Origin: Comamonas terrae
Lineage (GTDB): Bacteria; Pseudomonadota; Gammaproteobacteria; Burkholderiales; Burkholderiaceae_C
Reading direction: 5' to 3'
DNA: 64,000 nucleotides
NCBI RefSeq assembly: GCF_001544075.1
Contig: NZ_BCNT01000001.1
Location: 372,001 to 436,000, forward strand
Shown here: in pieces, positions 33,126-42,617 of the stretch
Numbering within the stretch: the first letter of the stretch is position 1
Layout: each line of letters opens with the position of its first letter
Program-made: the position numbers and the translations under genes
Notes under the pieces: model-generated
The model's input: only the letters and a program-made list of their open reading frames with translations
What the model was told of the DNA's origin: nothing
The model's database searches: none

Positions 33126-33476
33126 TGGCAGCCATCAAAAACGTCGGGCAAGCCCGGCACATACACAAGCGCGCATGTTACACATACTGGATGCATCATG
33201 ATGTAAGACTGTGCACAGTAGGGTGATCCATCAGGCCTTTGTCAAGTCGGACGGAATCCGCTTGCAGCAAGGGCCTGCGGCATGCGCGGGCGGACCGGAT
33301 ACGGCTTTGGCGCGGCCATCGTGGCACCACACATTCCGGAGCCCTGGTGGCCGCTTTCATGAAACCGCATTGCGGTGCAACGCCTGAAAAGCCGCAAGCT
33401 TAGTGCTTCTGCGCGCCGCAGGCAAACGGCCCGGCCTGCGCAGCGCCGCCCGCCCAGCGCCTAGAATCTCGCGCTT
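33126..33476. other. Divergent promoter region between tolB and msbA
   Basis: About 350 bases without a gene. It should carry the promoters of the tolB operon (leftward) and msbA (rightward). The stretch TTACACATACTGGATGCATCATGATGT near 33178 is its most AT-rich part. I see no certain operator. Confidence 0.5.
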
Positions 33477-35390
33477 ATGCAAGCCACTTCGTCCACACCG
33501 CCCGAGCCGCCTCCAGAGGCTGCCGCCCCCGGCACGACCGCCAGCGCCGGCCCGGCGCCCCAGGCCGCCCCCCATATTCCGCATGCCACGGCGGCGTCCG
33601 ACCTGCCGCTGGGCCAGCGCCTGAAGCGGCTGACGCCCTATTTCTCGGGCCAGCGCTGGGCCTGGGTGCTGGCCATTGCGGCCACGCTGGTGGGCGCGGC
33701 GACCGAACCGGCCATGCCGGCCCTGCTCAAGCCGCTGCTGGACAGCGGCTTCACCCAGGGTTCGCTGCCGCTGTGGACCGTACCGGTGTTCCTGATCGGC
33801 ATCTTCATCATCCGCGGCCTGGCCCAGTTTGCTGGCCAGTACGCGCTGGCGCGCATCACCAACGACGGCATGCTGGCGCTGCGCAAAAGCCTGTTCGAGC
33901 GCCTGCTGGCGGCTGACATGGGCCTGTTCTCGCGCCAGTCGGCCTCCTCGCTCTCCAACACCGTGGTTTACGAGGTGCAGACCGGCGCGCAGCAGCTGGT
34001 GCAGGCCATGATGAGCATCTCGCGCGACGGCTTCACGCTGATCGCGCTGCTGGGCTATCTGATCTACCTGAACTGGCAGCTGACGCTGATCGTGGCCGTG
34101 ATGGTGCCGGGGGTGGCCTGGATCATGAAGACGCTGTCGCGCCGCCTGTACCGCATCACCAAGTCCAGCCAGGAAGCCACCGACGAGCTGGCCTATGTGG
34201 TCGAGGAAAACGTGCTGGCCCACCGCATGGTGCGCCTGCACGGCGCCCAGGCCTCGCAGCAGTCGCGCTTCAGTGCCTTGAGCTCGCGCCTGCGCGGCCT
34301 CAATACCAAGGCCACCATCGCCTCGGCCGCCATGACGCCGCTGACCCAGGTGCTGGCCGCCGTGGCCCTGTCCGTCATCCTGTGCATCGCGCTGTGGCAA
34401 AGCCGCGAGGCTTCGGAGGCGGCCTCCAGTGTCAAGGATGTGACCGTGGGCAGCTTTGCGGCCTTCATCTCGGCCATGCTGATGCTGATCGCCCCTATCC
34501 GCCGCATGGCCGATGTGGCCAATCCCATCACGCGCGGCGTGGCGGCGCTGGAGCGCGGCCTGCACCTGCTCGAAGGCTCGGTCAACGAGCAAGGGGGCAG
34601 CTACCAGCCCGCCGCCAGGGTCAGCGGCAACCTGGCCCTGCACGACGTGACCGTGCAGTTCGGCGAGGACAAGGCTCCCGCGCTCTCGCACCTGAACCTC
34701 ACGGTCAGGGCCGGCGAGGTGGTGGCCCTGGTCGGCCCCTCGGGTGCCGGCAAGACCACGCTGGTCAATCTGCTGCCGCGTTTTCTGTCGCCCACCGGCG
34801 GCCGGATTCTGCTGGACGGCGTGGACTTGCCCGAATGGGACCTGGATGCGCTGCGCCGCCAGTTCGCCATGGTCAGCCAGGACGTGGTCATGCTCAACGA
34901 CAGCGTGGCCGCCAACGTGGCACTGGGCGCCGAGGTGGACGAGGCCCGCGTCTGGGCCGCGCTGGATGCCGCCAACCTGAAGGGTTTTGTCCAGAACCTG
35001 CCCCAGGGCATGCACACGCTGGTGGGCCACAACGCCAGCCAGCTCTCGGGCGGCCAGCGCCAGCGCCTGGCCATCGCGCGCGCGCTCTACAAGAACGCGC
35101 CCATACTGATCCTGGATGAAGCCACCTCGGCGCTGGACAACGAGTCCGAGCGCCTGGTGCAGGAAGCCCTGAACCGCCTGATGCAGGGCCGCACCACGCT
35201 GGTGATCGCCCACCGCCTGTCCACCATCGAACATGCCGACCGCGTGGTGGTCATGGAGCGCGGCCAGATCGCCGAGCAAGGCACGCATGCCGAACTGATG
35301 GCCATGGACGGCCTGTATGCGCGCCTGCATTCCCAGATCCGCCCGGCCGCCCGGCCCGGCGCCGCAACGAACAAGCCGCAGCAAGAATAG
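33477..35390 (+). CDS. msbA: Lipid A export ABC transporter MsbA
   Basis: A 637-residue half-transporter. A Pro/Ala-rich N-terminal tail of about 45 residues precedes six transmembrane helices (residues about 60-350). The ATPase has Walker A GPSGAGKTT near 420, signature LSGGQRQR near 523 and Walker B LILDEATSALD near 545. It flips lipid A-core across the inner membrane as a homodimer. The long tail is typical of comamonad versions. It ends at a strong bidirectional terminator. Confidence 0.9.
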   Translation: MQATSSTPPEPPPEAAAPGTTASAGPAPQAAPHIPHATAASDLPLGQRLKRLTPYFSGQRWAWVLAIAATLVGAATEPAMPALLKPLLDSGFTQGSLPLWTVPVFLIGIFIIRGLAQFAGQYALARITNDGMLALRKSLFERLLAADMGLFSRQSASSLSNTVVYEVQTGAQQLVQAMMSISRDGFTLIALLGYLIYLNWQLTLIVAVMVPGVAWIMKTLSRRLYRITKSSQEATDELAYVVEENVLAHRMVRLHGAQASQQSRFSALSSRLRGLNTKATIASAAMTPLTQVLAAVALSVILCIALWQSREASEAASSVKDVTVGSFAAFISAMLMLIAPIRRMADVANPITRGVAALERGLHLLEGSVNEQGGSYQPAARVSGNLALHDVTVQFGEDKAPALSHLNLTVRAGEVVALVGPSGAGKTTLVNLLPRFLSPTGGRILLDGVDLPEWDLDALRRQFAMVSQDVVMLNDSVAANVALGAEVDEARVWAALDAANLKGFVQNLPQGMHTLVGHNASQLSGGQRQRLAIARALYKNAPILILDEATSALDNESERLVQEALNRLMQGRTTLVIAHRLSTIEHADRVVVMERGQIAEQGTHAELMAMDGLYARLHSQIRPAARPGAATNKPQQE

Positions 35391-35411
35391 GAGCAACTTG
35401 CGCACAAAGAC

Positions 35412-35449
35412 AAAGGACTTCAGGGTTTATCCTCCCTGAAGTCCTTTTT
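35412..35449. terminator. Bidirectional terminator between msbA and the ankyrin gene
   Basis: AAAGGACTTCAGGG at 35412-35425 pairs with CCCTGAAGTCCTTT at 35434-35447, followed by T-rich sequence. It can serve both converging genes. Confidence 0.9.
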
Positions 35450-35474
35450 TCATGCGCGCAAGCCGCTATGGAAT

Positions 35475-36218
35475 TTACCAGCTACCGCGCGGCGCCTGGG
35501 TGCGGCGCTCGGCCTGCAAGGCCTTGTTCAGCAGGTCGACCATGTACCGGCGGTCCGCCAGCCTGGCGAAATCCACGGCCGTGAAGCCGCGCTGGTTGCG
35601 CAGCACCACATCGGCGCCCTCCTGCAGCAGCAGCCTGACCACGGCCTCGCTGCTGTACTGGGCGGCGAGCATCAGCGGCGTGGTGCCGTTGGGCGAGGCC
35701 GCATCGATATAGGCGCTCTCCTCCAGCAGCAGCTTGACGATGTCCAGCGTCTGCGGCGTATCGGCGGAGGCCGCATAGTGCAGCGGCGCCCAGCCTTCGC
35801 GGTTCACGTCGGCCCCGCGCCTGATGAGCTCCCTGGCAATGTCCAGATGGCCCTTGATGCAGGCCATCATCAGCGGCGTCTCGTTCTGGCGCGATGCCAG
35901 GTTCACGTCCACGCCCGGCGACTTGAGCAGCACGTCGAACACCTTGAGCGCATCCTGGTGCAGGGCCGAGACCAGCCCCGGGCGCCCGCGCGAATCCAAG
36001 GTGTTGGGATTGAAGCCCCTGAAGATCAGGTTGATCATCAGGCTCACGTTGTCGCTGACCAGCGCGCGCGAATAATCGTCGTAGTCGCCGGCCCAGGCCG
36101 CGCCCGGGAAACCGCCGACCCCCAGCGCCAGCGCGCCCAGGCGCAGCAGGCCCTGGCGGCGGGCCAGGCTTTGACGGCTCGACGTTCCTGCCGTGAACAA
36201 GGCCGCAGACGGCTTCAT
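35475..36218 (-). CDS. Ankyrin-repeat exported protein
   Basis: A 247-residue protein from ATG 36218, which overlaps the stop of tatD (ATGA). The first 43 residues form a signal-like sequence with a double-Arg and a hydrophobic core (LLRLGALALGVGGF), ending at AAWA. Four to five ankyrin repeats follow (NETPLMMACIKGHLDIARELI, EGWAPLHYAAS, NGTTPLMLAAQYSS, RGFTAVDFAR). Ankyrins mediate protein-protein binding; periplasmic ones such as AnkB relate to catalase or stress functions. The partner here is unknown. Confidence 0.87.
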   Translation of the reverse strand: MKPSAALFTAGTSSRQSLARRQGLLRLGALALGVGGFPGAAWAGDYDDYSRALVSDNVSLMINLIFRGFNPNTLDSRGRPGLVSALHQDALKVFDVLLKSPGVDVNLASRQNETPLMMACIKGHLDIARELIRRGADVNREGWAPLHYAASADTPQTLDIVKLLLEESAYIDAASPNGTTPLMLAAQYSSEAVVRLLLQEGADVVLRNQRGFTAVDFARLADRRYMVDLLNKALQAERRTQAPRGSW

Positions 36219-37033
36219 GCACTCCCTCCTGCAGTCACGCCCTTGAACAGGCGGTCGAAGTTGGCACTGGTGGCCTCGGCCACTTCCTCCACGGAAATGC
36301 CGCGCACCTGGGCAATCTGCTGCGCCACGAAGGGCACGTAGGAAGGATTGTTGGTCTTTCCGCGGTAGGGCACGGGCGCGAGATAGGGACTGTCGGTCTC
36401 GATCAGCAGGCGGTCCAGCGGCACGAAGGCCGCCACGTCGCGCAGGTGCTGGGCGCTCTTGAAGGTCACGATGCCCGACAGCGAGATGTAGTAGCCCATG
36501 TCCAGCCCGGCGCGCGCCACTTCGGCCGTCTCGGTGAAGCAGTGGAACACGCCGCCGGCCTGGGTGGCGCTGTCGGCCTCGCCGCATTCGCGCAGAATGG
36601 CCAGGGTGTCTTCCGAGGCGCTGCGCGTATGGATGACCAGCGGCTTGTGCGCGATCTGGCCCGCGCGGATATGGGTGCGAAAGCGCTCGCGCTGCCATTC
36701 CAGATCGGCAACCGAGCGGCCGCCCTTGCGGTCTTCCATGCCGTAGTAGTCCAGCCCGGTCTCGCCGATGGCCACCACGCGCGGCAGGGCCGCGCGCTCG
36801 ACCAGGTCCTGCACGCTGGGCTCGGTCATGTCCTCGGTATCCGGATGCACGCCCACCGTGGCCCAGAAGTTGTCATAGTCCAGCGCCAGCTGGTGCACCT
36901 CGCCGAACTCTTCCATCGTCGTGCAGATGCACAGCGCACGCGTGACCCTGGCGGCGGCCATGGCCTCGCGGATCTGCGCCAGGTTGGCGCTCAGCTCAGG
37001 GAAGTTCAGGTGGCAGTGGGAATCTGTAAACAT
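36215..37033 (-). CDS. tatD: TatD-family metal-dependent DNase
   Basis: A 272-residue TIM-barrel hydrolase. It starts at MFTDSHCHLNF, with His-x-His metal ligands at residues 6-8, then IGETGLDYY near 95, PLVIHTR near 135 and ETDSPYLAP near 210, all signature boxes of the TatD family. TatD enzymes are 3'-5' DNases and deacylases linked to DNA repair and quality control. It follows holB and pilZ in the mltG-tmk-holB-pilZ-tatD order typical of the group. Confidence 0.93.
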   Translation of the reverse strand: MFTDSHCHLNFPELSANLAQIREAMAAARVTRALCICTTMEEFGEVHQLALDYDNFWATVGVHPDTEDMTEPSVQDLVERAALPRVVAIGETGLDYYGMEDRKGGRSVADLEWQRERFRTHIRAGQIAHKPLVIHTRSASEDTLAILRECGEADSATQAGGVFHCFTETAEVARAGLDMGYYISLSGIVTFKSAQHLRDVAAFVPLDRLLIETDSPYLAPVPYRGKTNNPSYVPFVAQQIAQVRGISVEEVAEATSANFDRLFKGVTAGGSA

Positions 37034-37087
37034 AGAAATTGGCCCCTCTGCGCGGCTGCGCCGCTTCCCCCAAGGGGACGGCACCTT

Positions 37088-37115
37088 CGCTGCGAGGCGG
37101 CTCCTGCTCGGCGCC
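37088..37115 (-). repeat. Dispersed intergenic repeat, family C, copy 1
   Basis: A 28-base core that matches 41625-41652 on the opposite strand at all but a few positions, with weaker similarity outside. It lies in the gap between pilZ and tatD, next to a GC-rich hairpin CTGCGCGGCTGCGCCG. Confidence 0.65.
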
Positions 37116-37145
37116 TCTCGTATGGAGCGCGCCAGTATTGAAAAA

Positions 37146-37502
37146 TCAGACGGTCTGTGTGGGTTTCTCGGAGCCCAGCGCCGTGCCCAGGATCTGCTCG
37201 ATCTTGGCCTTGAGCTGGGCGGACTTCTCGTCCTTGGGGAACTGTATGCCCACGCCCTGGGTGCGGTTGCCGGGCGCGCGCTCCGGCGTTACCCATGCCA
37301 CGCGGCCGGCCACCGGATAGCGCTGGGGATCGTCGGGCAGGGTCAGCAGCACATAGACATCATCGCCCAAACGGTAGTCGCGCTGCGTGGGCACGAAAAT
37401 CCCCCCCTCGGCGAACAAAGGAATATAGGCGGCGTAAAGCGCTGCCCTTTCCTTGATCGCCAGCTGCATCACGCTGGGGCGGGGTGTGGAGGAAGCGTTC
37501 AT
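37146..37502 (-). CDS. PilZ-domain protein (type IV pilus PilZ-like)
   Basis: A 118-residue single-domain PilZ protein, starting at ATG 37502 (MNASSTPRP). The domain is recognisable by AAYIPLFAEGGIFVPT, VYVLLTLPDD, VAWVTPE and GVGIQFP. The RxxxR motif needed for cyclic-di-GMP binding is not seen, as in the pilus-biogenesis PilZ orthologue that acts with PilB. Its place after holB is conserved in many proteobacteria. A role in type IV pilus assembly is inferred. Confidence 0.88.
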   Translation of the reverse strand: MNASSTPRPSVMQLAIKERAALYAAYIPLFAEGGIFVPTQRDYRLGDDVYVLLTLPDDPQRYPVAGRVAWVTPERAPGNRTQGVGIQFPKDEKSAQLKAKIEQILGTALGSEKPTQTV

Positions 37503-37640
37503 AGGGTGTAGCAAATTCGCAAGTGAAACCGGCTGGCCAGGACCTGTAGGTTAACAGCCTGCCGACAGGCCATAAGGCCGCATAACTCCGCACAAGGCCG
37601 GATATCAGACCGATCCAGGCCTGCAGGACCAGCTCCGCCT

Positions 37641-38696
37641 TCAGCGCGGCGATCTGGCCCGGGCGCGCTGGCCCGACAGCAGCACGCCGCGCGCCCTGGC
37701 CGCCAGGGCCTCCATCATCAGGCCGTTGTTGAACGGATGCTCGGCCGTGCGCGCCGCCTGCACCAGCTCGCGCGACCAATCGGCCAGCAGCGCCATGGAC
37801 AAGGGCTTGCCCGGCAGGTCGGCCGGCGAGAAATAGCGCGCCGGCGCACCGCTGGCCAGCGCCATCAGGTCATGGCAGATCTTCTGCAGCGCGCTGACCG
37901 CATCGGGTGCGGAAAATGCAGCCAGCGCCGCCACGTCGCCCCTGGCTAGGTTGCGCGGCAGCTGCGACCAGGCAGCCACGCCCGCGCCTTCGCGGGCCAG
38001 GGCCAGCGCATCGCCCGGACGCCCGCCGGCAGCCTGCAGCGCCGTGGCTGCCATGGCGGCATCCACGCCCTGCTGCGCCAGCCAGGCCTGCGCCTGATCC
38101 GCATCGGGCCAGGCCATGGTGTGGGTCAGGCAGCGGCTGCGGATGGTGGGCAGCAACTGGTGAGCCGCTTCGCTGGCCAGCACGAAGCGCGTGTCGCCCG
38201 GCGGCTCCTCCAGCGTCTTGAGCAGGGCATTGGCCGTGATGGCGTTCATCTGCTCGGCCGGGTAGACCAGCACGGCCTTGCCGCGGCCGCGCGCGCTGGT
38301 GCGCTGGCAGAACTCCACGGCATCGCGCATGGCCTCCACGCGGATCTCCCGGCTGGGCTTGCGCTTCTTGTCGTCGATTTCGGTCTGGGCCTTTTCGGGC
38401 AATGGCCAGCCCAGCGCCATCATCTGCACCTCGGGCATGAGCACGCACAGATCGGCATGCGCGCGCACGTCGATCGCATGGCAGCTGCCGCAACGGCCGC
38501 AGGCGCCCTGCTCCGTGGGCTGCTCGCACAGCCAGGCACGCACCAGCGACAGGCCCAGCGCGTACTGGCCCAGGCCCGAAGGCCCCTGCAACAGCCAGGC
38601 ATGGCCGCGCTGGGCCAGCAGGCGCTCGCGCTGCGCCGCAATCCAGGGCGCCCGGGTTTCCGCAGGCTGCAGTTCCTGCTCCAGATCGGCGCTCAT
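37641..38696 (-). CDS. holB: DNA polymerase III subunit delta'
   Basis: A 351-residue clamp-loader subunit. It starts at ATG 38696, overlapping the stop of tmk (ATGA). An AAA-like fold has a degenerate P-loop ([12 protein letters not shown]), a four-Cys zinc module with [13 protein letters not shown], then [20 protein letters not shown] and the sensor-like IRSRC. Delta' pairs with delta and tau/gamma to load the beta clamp. Normal length. Confidence 0.93.
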   Translation of the reverse strand: MSADLEQELQPAETRAPWIAAQRERLLAQRGHAWLLQGPSGLGQYALGLSLVRAWLCEQPTEQGACGRCGSCHAIDVRAHADLCVLMPEVQMMALGWPLPEKAQTEIDDKKRKPSREIRVEAMRDAVEFCQRTSARGRGKAVLVYPAEQMNAITANALLKTLEEPPGDTRFVLASEAAHQLLPTIRSRCLTHTMAWPDADQAQAWLAQQGVDAAMAATALQAAGGRPGDALALAREGAGVAAWSQLPRNLARGDVAALAAFSAPDAVSALQKICHDLMALASGAPARYFSPADLPGKPLSMALLADWSRELVQAARTAEHPFNNGLMMEALAARARGVLLSGQRARARSPR

Positions 38697-39379
38697 GCCT
38701 GCTCCCTGGTGTCCGCCGTCTTGGTCCCCACCATGATGGCCAGCCAGCCCTTGCGCACCATGGCCTGCACGACCTGCTGCCACACGGCATGACGGCTGGC
38801 GTTGGCGTCGATGCGGGCAAAGCGCGCGGGCGCTGCCTGGGCGCGGTCGGCATAGCCCCGTGCCACGCGGGCAAAGAATTCGCCGGGCTGGGCCTCGAAA
38901 CGGTCCGGCACGCGGGCCGTGGCCAGACGCTCGGCCGCCACGGCAGCGGGCAGGTCGAACCACAGGGTCAGATCGGGCTCGCGCAGCAGGTGCGGCTGGG
39001 GCGCGGTGCCGGTCTGCACCATGCGCTCCAGCGCGGCAAGCTGGCCCAGGTCGAAGCCGCGGCCCGCGCCCTGGTAGGCAAAGGTGGCATCGGTGAAGCG
39101 ATCGCAGATCACCACCTCGCCGCGCGCCAGCGCCGGCTCGATGACCTGCACCAGATGGTCGCGCCGCGCGGCAAAGGCGATCAGGGCCTCGGTCAGCGGG
39201 TCCATGGCGTCGTGCAGCATCAGCGTGCGCAGCTTTTCGGCCAGCGGCGTGCCGCCGGGCTCGCGCGTCAGCGTCACCACTCGGCCCTGGTCGCGGAATG
39301 CCTGGGCCAGCGCCTCGATGTGCGAGGACTTGCCGGCGCCGTCTATGCCTTCGAAACTGATGAACAGTCCTGTTGTCAT
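38693..39379 (-). CDS. tmk: Thymidylate kinase
   Basis: A 228-residue dTMP kinase that makes dTDP. P-loop [11 protein letters not shown] lies at residues 7-17, the DRF(T) motif at [13 protein letters not shown] near 92, and a lid region follows. I start it at ATG 39379; an in-frame ATG five codons earlier is equally possible. The 160 bases before it contain a run of 10 G. It sits between mltG and holB, with which it forms an operon. Confidence 0.94.
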   Translation of the reverse strand: MTTGLFISFEGIDGAGKSSHIEALAQAFRDQGRVVTLTREPGGTPLAEKLRTLMLHDAMDPLTEALIAFAARRDHLVQVIEPALARGEVVICDRFTDATFAYQGAGRGFDLGQLAALERMVQTGTAPQPHLLREPDLTLWFDLPAAVAAERLATARVPDRFEAQPGEFFARVARGYADRAQAAPARFARIDANASRHAVWQQVVQAMVRKGWLAIMVGTKTADTREQA

Positions 39380-39541
39380 TTCAAAATCATCCATTCATTG
39401 CGCCGTGCGTTGCCAGCCACGCAAGCAACCGGCACGGCCCATGCGACGCATGCGGGGCAAGGGCCCGGGCCGGCAGGCATCGCCGCCTGCTTCAGTGCCG
39501 CGAGAGCGGGGGGGGGGAGGCGCGGACGGCTCAGGGGGTGC

Positions 39542-40573
39542 TCATTGCTGGCCGCGCTGGTAGCGGTTCACCGCCCTATTGTGCTCGTCCAGCGAAGCGC
39601 TGAAGTGGCTGGTGCCGTCGCCGCGCGCCACGAAGTACAGCGCCTTGGTCTGCTCGGGCTGCACCGCGGCCATGAGCGCGGCCTTGCCCGGCATGGCGAT
39701 CGGCGTGGGCGGCAGGCCTGCACGGGTATAGGTGTTCCAGGGCGTATCGGTCAGCAGGTCGCGCTTGCGCAGATTGCCGTCGAACTTCTCGCCCAGGCCG
39801 TAGATGACCGTGGGATCGGTCTGCAGCAGCATGCCGATGCGCAGGCGGTTGCTGAACACGCCGGCGATCAGCGCACGATCGGAGGCCTTGCCGGTCTCCT
39901 TTTCCACGATGCTGGCCAGGATCAGGGCTTCCTCGGGCGTCTTCAGCGGCGTGTTGGCCGCGCGCATGGCCCAGGCATCGGCCAGGCGCCGGTCCATGGC
40001 ATGCAGGGCGCGGCGCAGCACGGCCATGTCGGAGCTGCCCTTGGCATAGGTATAGGTATCGGGAAAGAAGCGCCCCTCGGGCACCACGCCCGCGCGGCCC
40101 AGGGCCGCCATCAGCGCTTCGTCGCTGAGCGTGGCGCTGTCATGGCGCAGGAACTCCTCGCGCCCCAGCGCCGCGCGCACCTGGCGCCAGTTCCAGCCCT
40201 CCACCAGGGTCAGCGCGCGCAGCGACTCCTCCCCGCGCGCAAGCTTTTGCAGCAGCACATAGGGCGTGAGGCCGGTGGTCAGTTCGTAGTTGCCGGCCTT
40301 GATCAGCCGGTCCTTGCCCGAGAAGCGGAACCAGGCATACAGCAGCCGGGCATCGACCTGCACGCCGGACTTGACCACATTCGCGGCCACGCCGCGCGGC
40401 GTGGTGCCGGGCTCGATCTCCAGCTCCAGCACGGGCTGGCTCAGCTCCAAGGGGTGGTTCAGCCACCACCATGCACCGCCGGCTGCGGCGGCAGCCAGCA
40501 CAATCAACAACATCAGTGCTCGAAAAATGGCACGCACAACCTTGATCCATGAAAGCCTTGGACCGGCGATCAT
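39542..40573 (-). CDS. mltG: Endolytic murein transglycosylase MltG
   Basis: A 343-residue inner-membrane protein: one N-terminal transmembrane helix (about residues 15-35), a LysM-like region, and the YceG catalytic domain. The latter contains EALILASIVEKETG with the active-site Glu near 218, followed by NRLRIGMLLQTDPTVIYG. MltG cleaves nascent peptidoglycan and sets strand length. It is divergent from ygfZ, 9 bases away, so their promoters overlap the two 5' ends. Confidence 0.94.
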   Translation of the reverse strand: MIAGPRLSWIKVVRAIFRALMLLIVLAAAAAGGAWWWLNHPLELSQPVLELEIEPGTTPRGVAANVVKSGVQVDARLLYAWFRFSGKDRLIKAGNYELTTGLTPYVLLQKLARGEESLRALTLVEGWNWRQVRAALGREEFLRHDSATLSDEALMAALGRAGVVPEGRFFPDTYTYAKGSSDMAVLRRALHAMDRRLADAWAMRAANTPLKTPEEALILASIVEKETGKASDRALIAGVFSNRLRIGMLLQTDPTVIYGLGEKFDGNLRKRDLLTDTPWNTYTRAGLPPTPIAMPGKAALMAAVQPEQTKALYFVARGDGTSHFSASLDEHNRAVNRYQRGQQ

Positions 40574-40582
40574 AATTCAGCC

Positions 40583-41554
40583 ATGACCCAGACCCTGACG
40601 ACGTCCTCCGTACCCGCTCTTGATGGCATTGCCCCGATTTCCCAGCTTGGCGTGATCCGCGCCGTCGGCGAAGACGCCGCCAGCTTTCTGCACGGCCAGC
40701 TGACGCAGGACTTCGCGCTGCTCGACGCCCGGCATGCGCGCCTGGCCGCCTTCTGCTCCGCCAAGGGCCGCATGCTGGCCAGCTTCATAGGCTTCAGGCA
40801 CGGCACCGACGAGATCCTGCTGGTCTGCGACCGCAGCCTGCTGGCGCCCACGCTCAAGCGCCTGTCCATGTTCGTGCTGCGCGCCAAATGCAGGCTCAGC
40901 GATGCCACGGCCGATTTCGCCCTGCACGGTCTGGCCGGCAGCGCAGCCGAGGCATTCCTTGCCGCCGGCACGGCTCCCTGGACCAGGACAACCGAGGCAG
41001 ACGCCACCGTGGTCGCGCTCTACCCTGCCGCAGGCCGGTCCCGCGCGCTGTGGGTGGCACCGGCTGGCACGCCTGCGCCCCAGGGCCCGGCACTGAGCGA
41101 AGCCCAATGGCAATGGAGCGAGGTGCAAAGCGCCGTGGCCACGCTGTCGGCCCCGGTGGTCGACGCCTTTGTGCCGCAGATGCTCAACTACGAATCGGTG
41201 GGCGGCGTGAACTTCAAGAAGGGCTGCTACCCCGGCCAGGAAGTGGTGGCCCGCAGCCAGTTCCGCGGCACGCTCAAGCGCCGCGCCTATCTGGTGCATG
41301 CCGACCAGCCGCTGGCCGCAGGCCAGGAGGTGTTTGCTCCCGATGAACCGGAGCAGGCCACCGGCACCGTGGTGCAGGCCGCCGCAGCGCCCGGCGGCGG
41401 CTGGGATGCGCTGGTATCCATGCAGATTGCATCGGCCTCGCGCAATGATTTGTTTGCCCACGCCAAGCTGGCCGAAGGCCAGAGCGCCGATGCCACCCAG
41501 GGTGTGGCGCTGCAAGTGCTGCCCCTGCCCTACGCGCTGCTGGACGATATCTGA
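40583..41554 (+). CDS. ygfZ: Folate-binding iron-sulfur cluster protein YgfZ
   Basis: A 323-residue GcvT-like protein. The diagnostic KGCYPGQEVVARSQFRG motif, with the essential Cys, is near residues 213-229, and the N-terminal FLHGQLTQDF is also conserved. YgfZ uses tetrahydrofolate to assist assembly or repair of iron-sulfur clusters in a subset of enzymes. Divergent from mltG with a very short gap. Confidence 0.93.
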   Translation: MTQTLTTSSVPALDGIAPISQLGVIRAVGEDAASFLHGQLTQDFALLDARHARLAAFCSAKGRMLASFIGFRHGTDEILLVCDRSLLAPTLKRLSMFVLRAKCRLSDATADFALHGLAGSAAEAFLAAGTAPWTRTTEADATVVALYPAAGRSRALWVAPAGTPAPQGPALSEAQWQWSEVQSAVATLSAPVVDAFVPQMLNYESVGGVNFKKGCYPGQEVVARSQFRGTLKRRAYLVHADQPLAAGQEVFAPDEPEQATGTVVQAAAAPGGGWDALVSMQIASASRNDLFAHAKLAEGQSADATQGVALQVLPLPYALLDDI

Positions 41555-41624
41555 TACAGCGACCTTCCTCGATCCAACCGTGAGGAAAGCGCCCGCGACG
41601 GCAGGCACCGCCTCTTTCGCCAGG

Positions 41625-41652
41625 GGCGCCGAGCAAGAGCCGCCTCGCGGCG
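41625..41652 (+). repeat. Dispersed intergenic repeat, family C, copy 2
   Basis: Matches the core at 37088-37115 in inverse orientation. It lies between the convergent ygfZ and thioesterase-GNAT genes and is followed by a CCCCCTCCC...GAGGGGG hairpin-like stretch near 41680-41700. Confidence 0.65.
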
Positions 41653-41714
41653 GGGGTGCCTAGCCGAAGGCGTCGTCCCCCTCCCGAAGAGAGAGGGGGA
41701 AGGCGCAAAGCGCC

Positions 41715-42578
41715 TCAGGGAGTGAACACCTTTTTCATGGTGATGTGGGGAATGCCTGCCTCTTCATAGGGCTCGCCCACGGGCGTGAAGCCGGCGCGGC
41801 TGTAGAAAGGCTGGGCATGGCGCTGGGCGTGCAGCACGACCTCCTGGTCGCCGCGCTGGCGCGAGGCCTCGATCAGGCTGTCGAGCACCATGCGTCCCCA
41901 GCGTCCGCCGCGTACGCTGCGGTCCACGGCCATGCGTCCGATGCGGCCCACGCCCGGGCTGTCGCTCACCAGGCGGCCCGTGGCAATCGGCTGCTGCAGC
42001 CCGTTGAACACCACCGCATGACGGGCCACGGTGTCAAACTCGTCGATCTCGATCTCGCGCGGCACGCCCTGCTCCTGCACGAAGACGGCCATGCGCAGGC
42101 GCTCGGCGTCGCGGCCCAGGTCGTTCCAGCTGCCCGAGCGCAGGCTCACCACGCTGCGGCCTTCCTCGAAGGCCGTGAGCACGTCGCGCAGTGCCTGGGG
42201 CACGGGCTTGGGCTGCTGCGTGGCCGCATCGGCAAACACATAGACCAGCTCCACGGTGTTGAGCAGCTGCAGGCCGCGGAAGATGCCGGCCTCGAACTGC
42301 AGCGAGGTATTGCCCTGCCTGACGCAGCGAATGCCCACATCCAGCACGTCGCCCAGCGTGGCCGAAGCGTGATAGGTGGTGCTGGCCTTCTTGACGAACA
42401 GCTCACCGCCCAGCGCCGCGAAGCTGCTCTCGTACGGCAGGGCCAGCTGGCGCCAGTAGCTGGTGACGGCCACGTCGGCGTACATCAGGTAATGGGCATT
42501 GAAAACGATTTTCTGGGCATCCACTTCGGCCCAGCGCACCTCGATGCGCTGAAAGCAGCGAAAGTCTTCACGTTGCAT
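41715..42578 (-). CDS. Fusion of a YbgC-like thioesterase and a GNAT acetyltransferase
   Basis: A 287-residue protein starting at ATG 42578 after AGGAAA. Residues 1-145 are a hotdog-fold acyl-CoA thioesterase (EVRWAEVDAQKIVFNAHYLMYADV, with the YbgC-type catalytic Asp replaced by Asn-Ala-His context, then TTYHASATLGDVLDV). Residues about 155-287 are an ElaA-like GNAT domain (MAVFVQEQGVPREIEIDEFD, IGRMAVDRSVRGGRWGRMVLD with the acetyl-CoA loop, HAQRHAQPFYSRAGF). Fusion suggests two linked CoA-using steps; substrates are unknown. Confidence 0.88.
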   Translation of the reverse strand: MQREDFRCFQRIEVRWAEVDAQKIVFNAHYLMYADVAVTSYWRQLALPYESSFAALGGELFVKKASTTYHASATLGDVLDVGIRCVRQGNTSLQFEAGIFRGLQLLNTVELVYVFADAATQQPKPVPQALRDVLTAFEEGRSVVSLRSGSWNDLGRDAERLRMAVFVQEQGVPREIEIDEFDTVARHAVVFNGLQQPIATGRLVSDSPGVGRIGRMAVDRSVRGGRWGRMVLDSLIEASRQRGDQEVVLHAQRHAQPFYSRAGFTPVGEPYEEAGIPHITMKKVFTP

Positions 42579-42617
42579 GGTTGGGTTTCCTGTCGTTGGC
42601 AAAAAAGGGGGCAGTGT

